Shown here: piece by piece, positions 6,275-12,300 of the stretch
Position numbering within the stretch: position 1 is the stretch's first letter
Layout of the letters: every line of letters begins with the position of its first letter
Origin: JADJPL01 sp041183125
Lineage (GTDB): Bacteria; Bacteroidota; Bacteroidia; Chitinophagales; Saprospiraceae
Direction: 5' to 3'
DNA length: 12,300 nucleotides
Assembly: GCA_041183125.1 (NCBI GenBank)
Contig: JBEGMH010000309.1
Location: forward strand, 1 to 12,300
The notes under the pieces: generated by a model
Told to the model about the DNA's origin: nothing
The model's database searches: none
Seen by the model: only the letters and a program-made list of their open reading frames with translations
Program-made: the position numbers and the translations under genes

Positions 6275-8929
6275 TCAAAATTGGTAGGTCAGCGTCACCA
6301 TGATCCGGCGCGGCAATTGGGTATAGCCTTGTGCATAGAGGTTTGCAAACGTTGCGCTGCGCTGTTTGTTGGACAAGATGGTGTCGTTGTCGGCTACGGC
6401 GGCGATGCCTTGGGCGGCTTGGGCGTTGGCGAGGTTGCGGGCTTGTATCCCGAGCCGCACGTCCTGGTTGTTCGTGTTGGCCAACCGGGCATAGGCTCCT
6501 GCGTTGAGGATGGTCAGGGTTCCGAGCTCCACGATGTTGGTGGCATCGGCATACCGGCCCGAGTTGACGTTGGCGCTGAAGTCCAGGCCGAAGTACTTGC
6601 TTTCGTAGTTGGCCACGAAGTTCCAGATCAGGGCGGGGACGCCGGGTATTTTTTTATCTTGTAAATCGATGGAATAGTTGTTGTTGCCCTCGCTGATGAG
6701 CGTGTTGCCGTAGAGGTTACCCGTCGGGTTGACGTTCAGGGTGGTACCTGTTTTCGAAACGGGTATTTTGAAGTCGGCAAAGCGCGCGTCCTGCAAGGTC
6801 AAGGCAGAACGGACGAACAGGCCGCGTATCCCGGTGAAGGAGAGGCTGAGTTCCGCTCCCTGGATCCGGTTTTGGCCGAGGGGCTTGGACACGAGTAGCC
6901 CATCTTCAAAAATAGAGGCCAGGCGGTTGTCAATATTGGTATAGAAAAGGGCTGCATCCAGGCCAAACCCGCCAAAGCCAGTCCGTGCGCCCAACTCGGT
7001 ATTGAAGACCACTTCGTTTTCGGCCAGACCGTCGGGCAGACGCAGGAACTTGCCGTCCGCGCGTCTTTCGAGGGAGGTAAAAGCGGAGTAGTCGGGCATG
7101 CGGTAGGCGCGGATGATGTTCCCATAGAGCGCGGAGCGGCTGGAGAGTAGGTAATTGGCTCCCAGCGACGCCGACCAGTCGCGGAATTTCTCGTAGCGGG
7201 TCAGGACCTTGTCGTAGGGGATTTTGGTTTCCGCCATATCGAGGGACAAATGGTCTAAGCGTGCCCCCACGTTTATCGTCAGTTTTTTGTTGAACTTCAT
7301 TTCGTCGCCCACGAAGAAGGCGGTGACGTTTTCGTCATAGTCGCCCCGCCGGGTAATGGAGCCCGTGGTGGGTGCCGGCGAACCTACCGGGAAAATACCG
7401 GAGGCCCTGATGTTTTTCGGATCGGTGGAGGAGTTGTACAAATAGCTGTACGTGGTGGGCTTCTGGTTGATGGTCGAGTAGTACATACCGGCGCTGAGGA
7501 CGTGCTGGCTGTTGCCCATCTCGAGGGTTTTGTTGATGCGGAACTCGTTGATCAGGTCTTTGTCCACGGCATCCCCATCCAGGTAAAGGCGGAGCACGGT
7601 AGTGGTCGCGTACAAAGCGGGCAGGGCAAAGCCATATTTCACCCCTGTTTCTATGGTCTGGTAGCGGAAATGGTTGTTGATGGACCAGCCGGCCCCGAGT
7701 TTATAGTCTATTTTAGCCCCGATTTGGTCAATCCGTCCATAGCTGCCGCCGGCCATGGCGTCCCCGAGGTTGCGGACGATGGGCTTGCCCTGGGCGTTAA
7801 GTACACTGCGCCGGGCGGCACCGGAACCTTCCACGATGGCAAAGTTGATCCCGATGAGGTTGGGCGACTGATAGGTATCCGTGTTTTGCCAGCCAGGGGC
7901 GAGTTCGAGGGTATTGGGGTTGAGGGGTACGTCGGTCAGGTTCTGGAAATTGAAATCCGATACCATGCCATATACCCGAACACTGCCCTTGTTGTCCGGA
8001 ATCAGCCAGTCTATATTGCCGCGGAACTGATACCCTTCGTCCTTATAGCCGGTATTTCGGAAGCCGTCGTCCTGCATGGCCCAGCCGCCTACGTTGAAGC
8101 GGAGGTTTTTGGCCAGGGGGCCGTTCAGGTTGAAATCCGTGCGATAGTTGAAGTTGCCGGTGCCGATGATATCGTTATAGGAGGTCAGGCGCACGGTCCC
8201 GCCCAGTTTTTCGCCGCCGGTGCGGGTGATGACGTTCACTACGCCCGCTGCGGAAGCCCTGCCGAAGATGGTCGCTGCGCTGCCGCGCACCACTTCCACG
8301 CGCTCCACGTTGAGGTCAAACCCGAAGCCGGCTTCCGGTACCTTGCCCGGGGTGCCGAGGGTGGGGATCCCGTCCAGCATGATACCGGTATAGACCAAGC
8401 CGCCTGTGGGCGAACCGTCGGGGAAGCCGCGAGTGACCACAAAGCCCCTCCTGCCCTGGGAAGTGTTCGTAAATACCCCGGGGGCCGAGGTGATGGCTTC
8501 CAGGATGCCCTCGGGCTTGCTGCGCTGGAGCTGTTTAGATCCGATGATTTCCACTGCCGTGGTCGTCTCCAGCTTGCGCACGGCTTGTCGGCTCGCCGTC
8601 ACGACCACGTCGGAAAACGTGGTATAATCAGATTCCATGGCGACGTCAACCGTGGTCTGCTTGCCGACGGCCACCTCGACCGTCCTCAGGCCCACGTAGG
8701 AGAACACCAGCACGGCGTTGGCCCCGCTGACCCCTATGCTGTAGTTCCCGTTCTCATCGGAAACCACCCCGGAGCTGGTCCCTTTTTCCATGACGGCGAC
8801 TCCGATCAGCGGCGAGCGGTCTTCGGAAGAAGTGACCCGCCCACGAACGGTTGACTGCGCCCATGCTCCTGCTGAAACAAATAGGATCAGCATAGCGGGC
8901 AAAAAACATTTGTATATCTTTTTTCCCAT
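6275..8929 (-). CDS. TonB-dependent outer-membrane receptor with carboxypeptidase-regulatory-like domain
   Basis: This 884-residue protein should import a ligand across the outer membrane using TonB/ExbBD energy. A signal peptide covers residues 1-24, with the cleavage site at GAWA|Q. A CarboxypepD_reg-like beta-sandwich follows (about 26-101: VRGRVTSSEDRSPLIGVAV, then SDENGNYSI and VFSYVGLRTVEV), as is common in Bacteroidota. A TonB-box-like stretch, FSDVVVTASR, comes next. The plug has LEAITSAPGVF, LDGIPTLG, VERVEVVRGSAATIFGRA and AAGVVNVITRTGG. The rest is beta-barrel and ends TLTYQF with the expected C-terminal Phe. No SusD-like lipoprotein gene follows, and the length and plug resemble siderophore/small-molecule receptors more than SusC. 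It is the first gene of the minus-strand unit, so it probably takes up the pathway's substrate. An iron-related ligand is an alternative. Confidence 0.95.
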   Translation of the reverse strand: MGKKIYKCFLPAMLILFVSAGAWAQSTVRGRVTSSEDRSPLIGVAVMEKGTSSGVVSDENGNYSIGVSGANAVLVFSYVGLRTVEVAVGKQTTVDVAMESDYTTFSDVVVTASRQAVRKLETTTAVEIIGSKQLQRSKPEGILEAITSAPGVFTNTSQGRRGFVVTRGFPDGSPTGGLVYTGIMLDGIPTLGTPGKVPEAGFGFDLNVERVEVVRGSAATIFGRASAAGVVNVITRTGGEKLGGTVRLTSYNDIIGTGNFNYRTDFNLNGPLAKNLRFNVGGWAMQDDGFRNTGYKDEGYQFRGNIDWLIPDNKGSVRVYGMVSDFNFQNLTDVPLNPNTLELAPGWQNTDTYQSPNLIGINFAIVEGSGAARRSVLNAQGKPIVRNLGDAMAGGSYGRIDQIGAKIDYKLGAGWSINNHFRYQTIETGVKYGFALPALYATTTVLRLYLDGDAVDKDLINEFRINKTLEMGNSQHVLSAGMYYSTINQKPTTYSYLYNSSTDPKNIRASGIFPVGSPAPTTGSITRRGDYDENVTAFFVGDEMKFNKKLTINVGARLDHLSLDMAETKIPYDKVLTRYEKFRDWSASLGANYLLSSRSALYGNIIRAYRMPDYSAFTSLERRADGKFLRLPDGLAENEVVFNTELGARTGFGGFGLDAALFYTNIDNRLASIFEDGLLVSKPLGQNRIQGAELSLSFTGIRGLFVRSALTLQDARFADFKIPVSKTGTTLNVNPTGNLYGNTLISEGNNNYSIDLQDKKIPGVPALIWNFVANYESKYFGLDFSANVNSGRYADATNIVELGTLTILNAGAYARLANTNNQDVRLGIQARNLANAQAAQGIAAVADNDTILSNKQRSATFANLYAQGYTQLPRRIMVTLTYQF

Positions 8930-8995
8930 GGCCTTAATTTTTGGTGCAAAAAATCAAAAAAAACAGAAGAACCTTTCTTTTTGTAAATATAAAAA

Positions 8996-9010
8996 GTTAA
9001 TTTTGTTAAC
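8996..9010. promoter_or_regulatory. Inverted repeat GTTAA-N5-TTAAC, candidate operator
   Basis: This is a perfect 5-base inverted repeat with a 5-base spacer (TTTTG), centred in the divergent promoter region. It overlaps the putative plus-strand -7 box at 8998-9005, a position where a bound dimeric regulator would block transcription. Short A/T-rich inverted repeats occur by chance in such sequence, so support is weak. Confidence 0.3.
8998..9005 (+). promoter_or_regulatory. Candidate Bacteroidota -7 promoter element
   Basis: TAATTTTG fits the TAnnTTTG consensus of Bacteroidota housekeeping promoters exactly. A TTTG at 8980-8983 could act as the -33 element, but its 14-base spacing is shorter than usual. 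Transcription would begin near 9012, giving a short leader before the ATG at 9042 and a very short one before the ATG at 9021. Confidence 0.38.
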
Positions 9011-9041
9011 CATTAATTTTATGAATTATTTTTGCTCCCTC

Positions 9042-9554
9042 ATGAAAAATCTTCGACTTTTTCCAAAGCACACCGGGGTTTGGGAAGGTGTATATCGGCG
9101 GATTGCGCCCGATGGGGCACTTTCAGACCAGTGGAACAGCCGCCTGAGCATCCGGATGTCCCCCGACGGCAGCTACCAGCAGGTCAACGAATATTTTTGG
9201 GCGGACGGGCACTACGAATGCCACGATTTTGGGGTGTGCCATTTCGACGGGGAAGGAACTTTGATTTTCGATACTCCCCGTATCAAAGGCCATTCCTGGG
9301 AGACGCGCGACTCGGTCTGTCTGATTTGGGAATACTTGGACCGCCCCGGCTCCCGGCTGTTCGAGATGATAGATTTGATCGGCCCGGAAGAAAAGCACCG
9401 GATCCGCGTCTGGAAATGGAGTTGTTTCGATGTGTTCGAAGGGCTGACCATGATCGAAGAGCGCAAAACCGGGGCGCAGGAAGACATACCCGACGATTTC
9501 TGGGCTTCTGCCCGCGAAAAGCGCTTTAAAGGGGTTTCGCGATCCAATCGCTAA
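9042..9554 (+). CDS. Small calycin-like protein of unknown function
   Basis: I do not recognise this 170-residue protein with confidence. It lacks a signal peptide and membrane segments, so it should be cytoplasmic. It is rich in aromatic residues and alternating beta-strand-like segments. HTGVWEGVYRRIAPDG (residues 10-25) resembles the G-x-W start of calycin/lipocalin-like barrels. The pattern of strands, with W125 in VWKWSC and then FEGLTMIEERK, recalls the DUF3598-type family, which I offer only as a guess. The start at 9042 is preferred because MKNLRLFPKHTGVWEG begins the fold. An ATG at 9021 adds seven residues, and the frame is open further upstream into the antisense of the receptor. 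It heads the plus-strand unit, 79 bases before the second hydro-lyase, so it may bind a pathway ligand or intermediate. Confidence 0.78.
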   Translation: MKNLRLFPKHTGVWEGVYRRIAPDGALSDQWNSRLSIRMSPDGSYQQVNEYFWADGHYECHDFGVCHFDGEGTLIFDTPRIKGHSWETRDSVCLIWEYLDRPGSRLFEMIDLIGPEEKHRIRVWKWSCFDVFEGLTMIEERKTGAQEDIPDDFWASAREKRFKGVSRSNR

Positions 9555-9558
9555 CCAA

Positions 9559-9587
9559 CGGTACGCGCAGCCGAGGCAAACGTACCG
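9559..9587. repeat. Inverted repeat CGGTACG-N15-CGTACCG
   Basis: These are exact 7-base arms, 9559-9565 and 9581-9587, in the gap between the calycin-like gene and the hydro-lyase large subunit. In RNA they would form a 7-pair stem with a 15-base loop. No U-run follows, so an intrinsic terminator is unlikely. A weak attenuating stem or a regulator site are the options. A separate GGGGGCCCC palindrome lies just after it at 9591-9599. Confidence 0.4.
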
Positions 9588-9633
9588 CTAGGGGGCCCCA
9601 TCCACAGATTCATCAACACGACCAATTTTTCAG

Positions 9634-10905
9634 ATGGCAAAAGGAATGACGATTACCGAAAAAATCATGGCCAGGAACAGCGGGCGCGACCAGGTGGTCC
9701 CCGGCCAACTGGTCTGGACAGATGTACATTCGGTAATGACCATGGACTATCTCGGCAAGCAGACGTTCTCCAAGTTACACGAGCTCGGGGTAGACCAGGT
9801 CTTTGACAAAGACCGGGTGATCTGCGTATCCGACCACCTCGTGCCCCCACCCACCCCACAGTTTGCCACTATGCTCAACGAGTGGCGCCAAGCGGTGCGC
9901 GAACACGATATCACGTATTTCTACGATTTGGGCCGACAGGGAATCGCCCATCAGATTATGGTCGAACAAGGGCATGTGCTGCCCGGTACGATCAGTATCG
10001 GCACGGATTCCCATGCCAACACCTATGGCGCGGTGGGTGCGGTAGGTAACGCCGTGGGCGTAACGGATGCCGCTGTGGCCATGGCGATCGGAAAAGCCTG
10101 GTTCCGCGTGCCCGAGTCCGTGAAATTCCATATCACCGGCCAGTGGCAACCCTGGGTCATGGCCAAAGACCTGAGCCTGCACATCATGGGCATGATGCAC
10201 TGGAACGGGCACTTGATCTATAAATCCCTGGAATTTTGTGGCCCTGCCATCGAAGCGCTGGGCATGGCCGGCCGCATGACCCTCTGTAACATGACCGTGG
10301 ACTTAGGGGCGAAAAATGGTATCATCGCCCCTGACGCGGTCACAGCACAGTACCTCGAAAAGCGGGCAAAAGGAAGCTGGCAACCTCTTTACAGCGATGC
10401 GGACGCTCACTATGACGCCGTATATGAAGTAGATATTTCCGACCTCGGCCCGACCGTAGCCCTACCCGATAAACTGGACGATACCGTCCCCGTCGAAAAG
10501 GTGGCCGGGCAAAAATTCAATAAGGCCTTTGTGGGTACCTGCACCAATGGCCGCCTGGAAGATATGGAAATCATGGCCCGGATCCTCCAGGGGAAGCAAA
10601 TACACCGCGATGTGAACATGCTGGTCGTCCCCGCCAGCCAGGAGGTGTTCCTGGAATCCATGAAGCAGGGCTATCTGCAGGTGCTGGTAGAGGCCGGTGC
10701 TGCTGTGGATACGCCGTCCTGTGCCGCTTGTGCAGGGATACACACCGGCGTCGCAGGGGATGGCGATATCGTGCTGAGCGCGGGCAACCGCAACATGAAA
10801 GGTAGGATGGGCAGCAAAAACGCCCAGATTTTTCTAACCAGCCCGGCTGTGGTAGCCGCCTCTGCCCTCTATGGGGTCATCACCGACCCGCGGACACTGG
10901 GATAA
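9634..10905 (+). CDS. Aconitase-superfamily hydro-lyase large subunit (LeuC-like), copy 2
   Basis: This 423-residue [4Fe-4S] hydro-lyase large subunit has cluster ligands C303 (FVGTCTNGRLEDM) and C363 and C366 (PSCAACAG). Other family blocks are TITEKIMARNSG, GRQGIAHQIMVEQGHVLPG, GTDSHANTYGAVGAVGNAVG and LSAGNRNMKGRMGSKNAQIF. The catalytic frame is therefore complete. It differs clearly from copy 1: SCAAC versus GCGPC at the cluster, a W/M/H-rich segment around 170-195 (WQPWVMAKDLSLHIMGMMHW), and few shared residues outside the motifs. It is thus not a recent duplicate and probably uses another substrate. A second ATG at 9646 (MTITEKIM) is an equally plausible start. Its partner follows after 35 bases. 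Confidence 0.93.
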   Translation: MAKGMTITEKIMARNSGRDQVVPGQLVWTDVHSVMTMDYLGKQTFSKLHELGVDQVFDKDRVICVSDHLVPPPTPQFATMLNEWRQAVREHDITYFYDLGRQGIAHQIMVEQGHVLPGTISIGTDSHANTYGAVGAVGNAVGVTDAAVAMAIGKAWFRVPESVKFHITGQWQPWVMAKDLSLHIMGMMHWNGHLIYKSLEFCGPAIEALGMAGRMTLCNMTVDLGAKNGIIAPDAVTAQYLEKRAKGSWQPLYSDADAHYDAVYEVDISDLGPTVALPDKLDDTVPVEKVAGQKFNKAFVGTCTNGRLEDMEIMARILQGKQIHRDVNMLVVPASQEVFLESMKQGYLQVLVEAGAAVDTPSCAACAGIHTGVAGDGDIVLSAGNRNMKGRMGSKNAQIFLTSPAVVAASALYGVITDPRTLG

Positions 10906-10940
10906 GCGTTGTTCAAAACCCGTTGTAAAAAAATAAATAT

Positions 10941-11477
10941 ATGTCTGTCGTTCAAGGAAAAGCCTGGGTGGCCAGGGATTATGTGATGGCCTATGATATT
11001 ATCGTCCAACAGTTCTGGACGGCACCCATAGACCCGGTGGAGAATGCCAAGTGGGTGATGGCCGGAGTAGAAGAAGCGTTTAACCGGGAAAATGGCTTTC
11101 AGGACCAGGGCTACACCTTTATCGTAGCGGCGCATAACTTTGCAGGAGGGGGAAAAAGTATCGAACACGTGATTACCGGCCTGATGGGCGCGGGGATACG
11201 GGCGGTGTTTGCCGATAGTTTCGCCCGCTTGCAATTCAGAAACGCCATCAATTATGGATTGCCCTTCGTAACTTGCCGGGACATTGCCAAAGGGTGTTCC
11301 ACAGGGGATGAATTGTCGTGGGACATGGCCAGCGGCCAAGTCTCCAATTTGTCCAACGGGCAGGTTTTCCAGACGGTGCCCGTGGCGCCTTTTGTGGCCG
11401 AGGTAGCCCAGGCGGGCGGCCTGATGGGGTTTGTGCGCCAAAAAATAGCGGAGGGCCGCGTGGGCGAACTGTCATAG
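10941..11477 (+). CDS. Highly divergent aconitase-type small subunit (LeuD-like), copy 2
   Basis: This 178-residue protein occupies the small-subunit slot after large subunit copy 2. The swivelling-domain framework is recognisable: GKAWVARDYVMAYDII (6-21) aligns with the usual G-D-x-I-D-T-D-x-I block, and FADSFARLQFRNAINYGLPFV (90-110) matches the conserved ARI-F-RNAINIGLP region. The catalytic loop is changed, however: N66-F-A-G-G-G-K-S-I-E-H76 stands where NFGCGSSREH is normal. The Arg that binds substrate carboxylate is Ile74 and the Gly-Cys-Gly-Ser is gone, leaving one Ser (S73) and a new Lys (K72). About 30 extra residues (22-57, NAKWVMAGVEEAFNRE) sit between strand 1 and the loop, where the substrate-specificity loop should be. 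The ATG at 10941 follows an A-rich stretch that suits Bacteroidota initiation. It is probably a true partner with altered chemistry or substrate rather than a decayed gene, as the frame is intact and motifs are changed rather than broken. Confidence 0.85.
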   Translation: MSVVQGKAWVARDYVMAYDIIVQQFWTAPIDPVENAKWVMAGVEEAFNRENGFQDQGYTFIVAAHNFAGGGKSIEHVITGLMGAGIRAVFADSFARLQFRNAINYGLPFVTCRDIAKGCSTGDELSWDMASGQVSNLSNGQVFQTVPVAPFVAEVAQAGGLMGFVRQKIAEGRVGELS

Positions 11478-11558
11478 GGGCTCGTCAAGGGAAGGGGATG
11501 GCTATAACCCAATTGTTTACGCGGTTCAAACCGATGGCCAGATGGCCTAAGAGATGCT

Positions 11559-12300
11559 ATGCAGGAAAATAAAGTCAAAACGAAGATGCTGTCGGGGAAG
11601 CCGGTATATGGAGCTATCTCCCCGACCACCGACCCGGTGATCTGTGAATACCTGGGATGGTCGGGACTGGATTTCTACATGATAGATGGCGAGCATGGCT
11701 CCCTAACGGCCTCCGATGTACCTCACCTGGTCAGGGCTTGTGAGCTCGCCGGGATAACGCCCCTGGCCAGGGTTCGCAGCCTGGATGAAAAGCTCGTGCT
11801 GCAATTCCTGGACGCAGGGGTAATGGGCATTATGATGCCCGGGGTACAGAACCTGTCGGATATCGAAAAACTGGTGCATGCTGTACGCTATCCCCCGCTG
11901 GGGCTTCGAGGGGTAGGCCCTGTGCGGGCCGCCCGATACTTTATGGGACCTATGGGCCAAGCGGAATACGTGGCGTTTGCCAACCAGCAGATCCTCATCC
12001 TTCCCCAGGTGGAAGACCTGGAAGCCGTTCGAAACCTTCCTGAAATGGCCCGGCACCCGGAAGTGGACGGATTCATCATCGGCCCCCGCGACTTGGCCAT
12101 GTCCATGGGCTTTACGGATGGTCCCAACCATCCGGAGGTGAAGGCGGTGATAGAGGATATCTTCGAGATAGCCCTGGGGGCCGGCAAACAGGTAGGTACT
12201 GTTGCGGGTACGGCAGAGCAGGCGCGGGCCCTGGTCGAAAAAGGGGCGACGCTTATCCTGAACTCTGTCCAGGGGCTCCTCGGTGCCGGCACAAGTGCTT
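11559..12300 (+). CDS. HpcH/HpaI-family class II aldolase, 3' end cut by window edge
   Basis: This is a divalent-metal aldolase of the HpaI/2-dehydro-3-deoxyglucarate aldolase type, which cleaves 4-hydroxy-2-oxo acids to pyruvate plus an aldehyde or keto acid. 247 codons are present, and the family is usually 250-270 residues, so only the tail is missing. Motifs are MIDGEHGSL (D43, E45, catalytic H46), LARVR (R71, expected to hold the pyruvate carboxylate), MMPGVQ, GLRGVGPVRAARYF, and the metal ligands E152 (PQVEDLEAV) and D178 (IIGPRDLAMSMG). The late block that usually reads G-x-D-x-x-L-L is NSVQGLL here. The start at 11559 gives the expected N-terminus (GAISPTTDPVICEYLGWSG). An ATG at 11554 is out of frame. 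The gap to the small subunit is 81 bases. CoA-dependent citryl/malyl-CoA lyases share this fold but differ in these motifs, so a free-acid aldolase is favoured. Confidence 0.9.
   Translation, partial: MQENKVKTKMLSGKPVYGAISPTTDPVICEYLGWSGLDFYMIDGEHGSLTASDVPHLVRACELAGITPLARVRSLDEKLVLQFLDAGVMGIMMPGVQNLSDIEKLVHAVRYPPLGLRGVGPVRAARYFMGPMGQAEYVAFANQQILILPQVEDLEAVRNLPEMARHPEVDGFIIGPRDLAMSMGFTDGPNHPEVKAVIEDIFEIALGAGKQVGTVAGTAEQARALVEKGATLILNSVQGLLGAGTSA

Larger units (their letters stand above)
8930..9041. promoter_or_regulatory. Divergent A/T-rich promoter region
   Basis: This 112-base gap separates two divergent units and is strikingly A/T-rich against GC-rich flanks, with A-tracts around 8949-8963. 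It must hold the starts for both directions. For the minus strand, TATATTTA (complement of about 8986-8993) resembles a Bacteroidota -7 box with its last base changed, and no convincing -33 box was found for that direction. Confidence 0.6.

Noticed and set aside
7502..8854. Plus-strand open frame of 450 codons opposite the receptor
   Set aside because: It is antisense to the receptor's signal, plug and barrel regions. Its His/Val/Gly-rich product looks like a reverse-frame artefact.
6275..8929. SusC-type polysaccharide utilisation locus
   Set aside because: No SusD-like lipoprotein, glycoside hydrolase or polysaccharide lyase is present, and the receptor is shorter than typical SusC proteins.
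8790..9020. Upstream extension of the calycin-like gene
   Set aside because: It overlaps the receptor's start and signal peptide region and the A/T-rich divergent promoter. The conserved-looking part begins at 9042.
9591..9599. GGGGGCCCC palindrome as a terminator stem
   Set aside because: It has no loop-forming spacer and no following U-run, and in this GC-rich sequence it can occur by chance.
3994..11477. Leucine biosynthesis operon (leuCD)
   Set aside because: No isopropylmalate synthase or dehydrogenase is present. There are two non-identical LeuCD-like pairs, and transport, CoA-transferase and lyase genes surround them, which points to catabolism.
1..12300. Mobile elements, CRISPR arrays, tRNA or rRNA genes, tandem repeats
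   Set aside because: Reading both strands gave no transposase or integrase motifs, no spaced direct repeats, no cloverleaf-like segment and no rRNA-like stretch.

Overview
The window looks like a catabolic gene cluster from a GC-rich member of the Bacteroidota. The phylum call rests on four things. There is a TonB-dependent receptor with an N-terminal carboxypeptidase-regulatory-like domain. Clear Shine-Dalgarno sequences are absent, and several genes have A/T-rich stretches before their starts instead. The divergent promoter region contains a TAnnTTTG-type -7 element. No tRNA, rRNA, CRISPR array, transposase or phage gene was seen, and coding density is very high.

Two transcription units diverge from an A/T-rich region at about 8930-9041. 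The minus-strand unit runs leftwards from 8929 to the left edge. In transcription order it holds a TonB-dependent outer-membrane receptor, an HMG-CoA-lyase-family C-C lyase, the large subunit of an aconitase/isopropylmalate-isomerase-type hydro-lyase, an MFS transporter, the matching small subunit, a class III (CaiB/BaiF) CoA-transferase, and a dihydropyrimidinase/hydantoinase-type cyclic amidohydrolase cut by the edge. Most gaps are 17-30 bases, and the MFS and small-subunit genes overlap by 4 bases (ATGA), so this reads as one operon. The only sizeable gap, 71 bases, lies after the receptor and carries a strong imperfect hairpin.

The plus-strand unit holds a small calycin-like protein of unknown function, a second hydro-lyase large subunit, a second and very divergent small subunit, and an HpcH/HpaI-type class II aldolase cut by the right edge just short of its end.

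The best reading (inference) is uptake and breakdown of an unsaturated di- or tricarboxylic acid, or of a precursor opened by the amidohydrolase. In the left unit, hydration by the hydro-lyase, CoA activation by the class III transferase and cleavage by the HMG-CoA-lyase-like enzyme match the known logic citraconate -> (R)-citramalate -> (R)-citramalyl-CoA -> acetyl-CoA + pyruvate, although the true substrate may differ. The right unit repeats the hydration-then-cleavage scheme with a CoA-independent aldolase. The most unusual element is the right-hand small subunit, which keeps the aconitase swivelling-domain framework but has lost the catalytic-loop consensus. I do not recognise a described pathway with this exact gene set.
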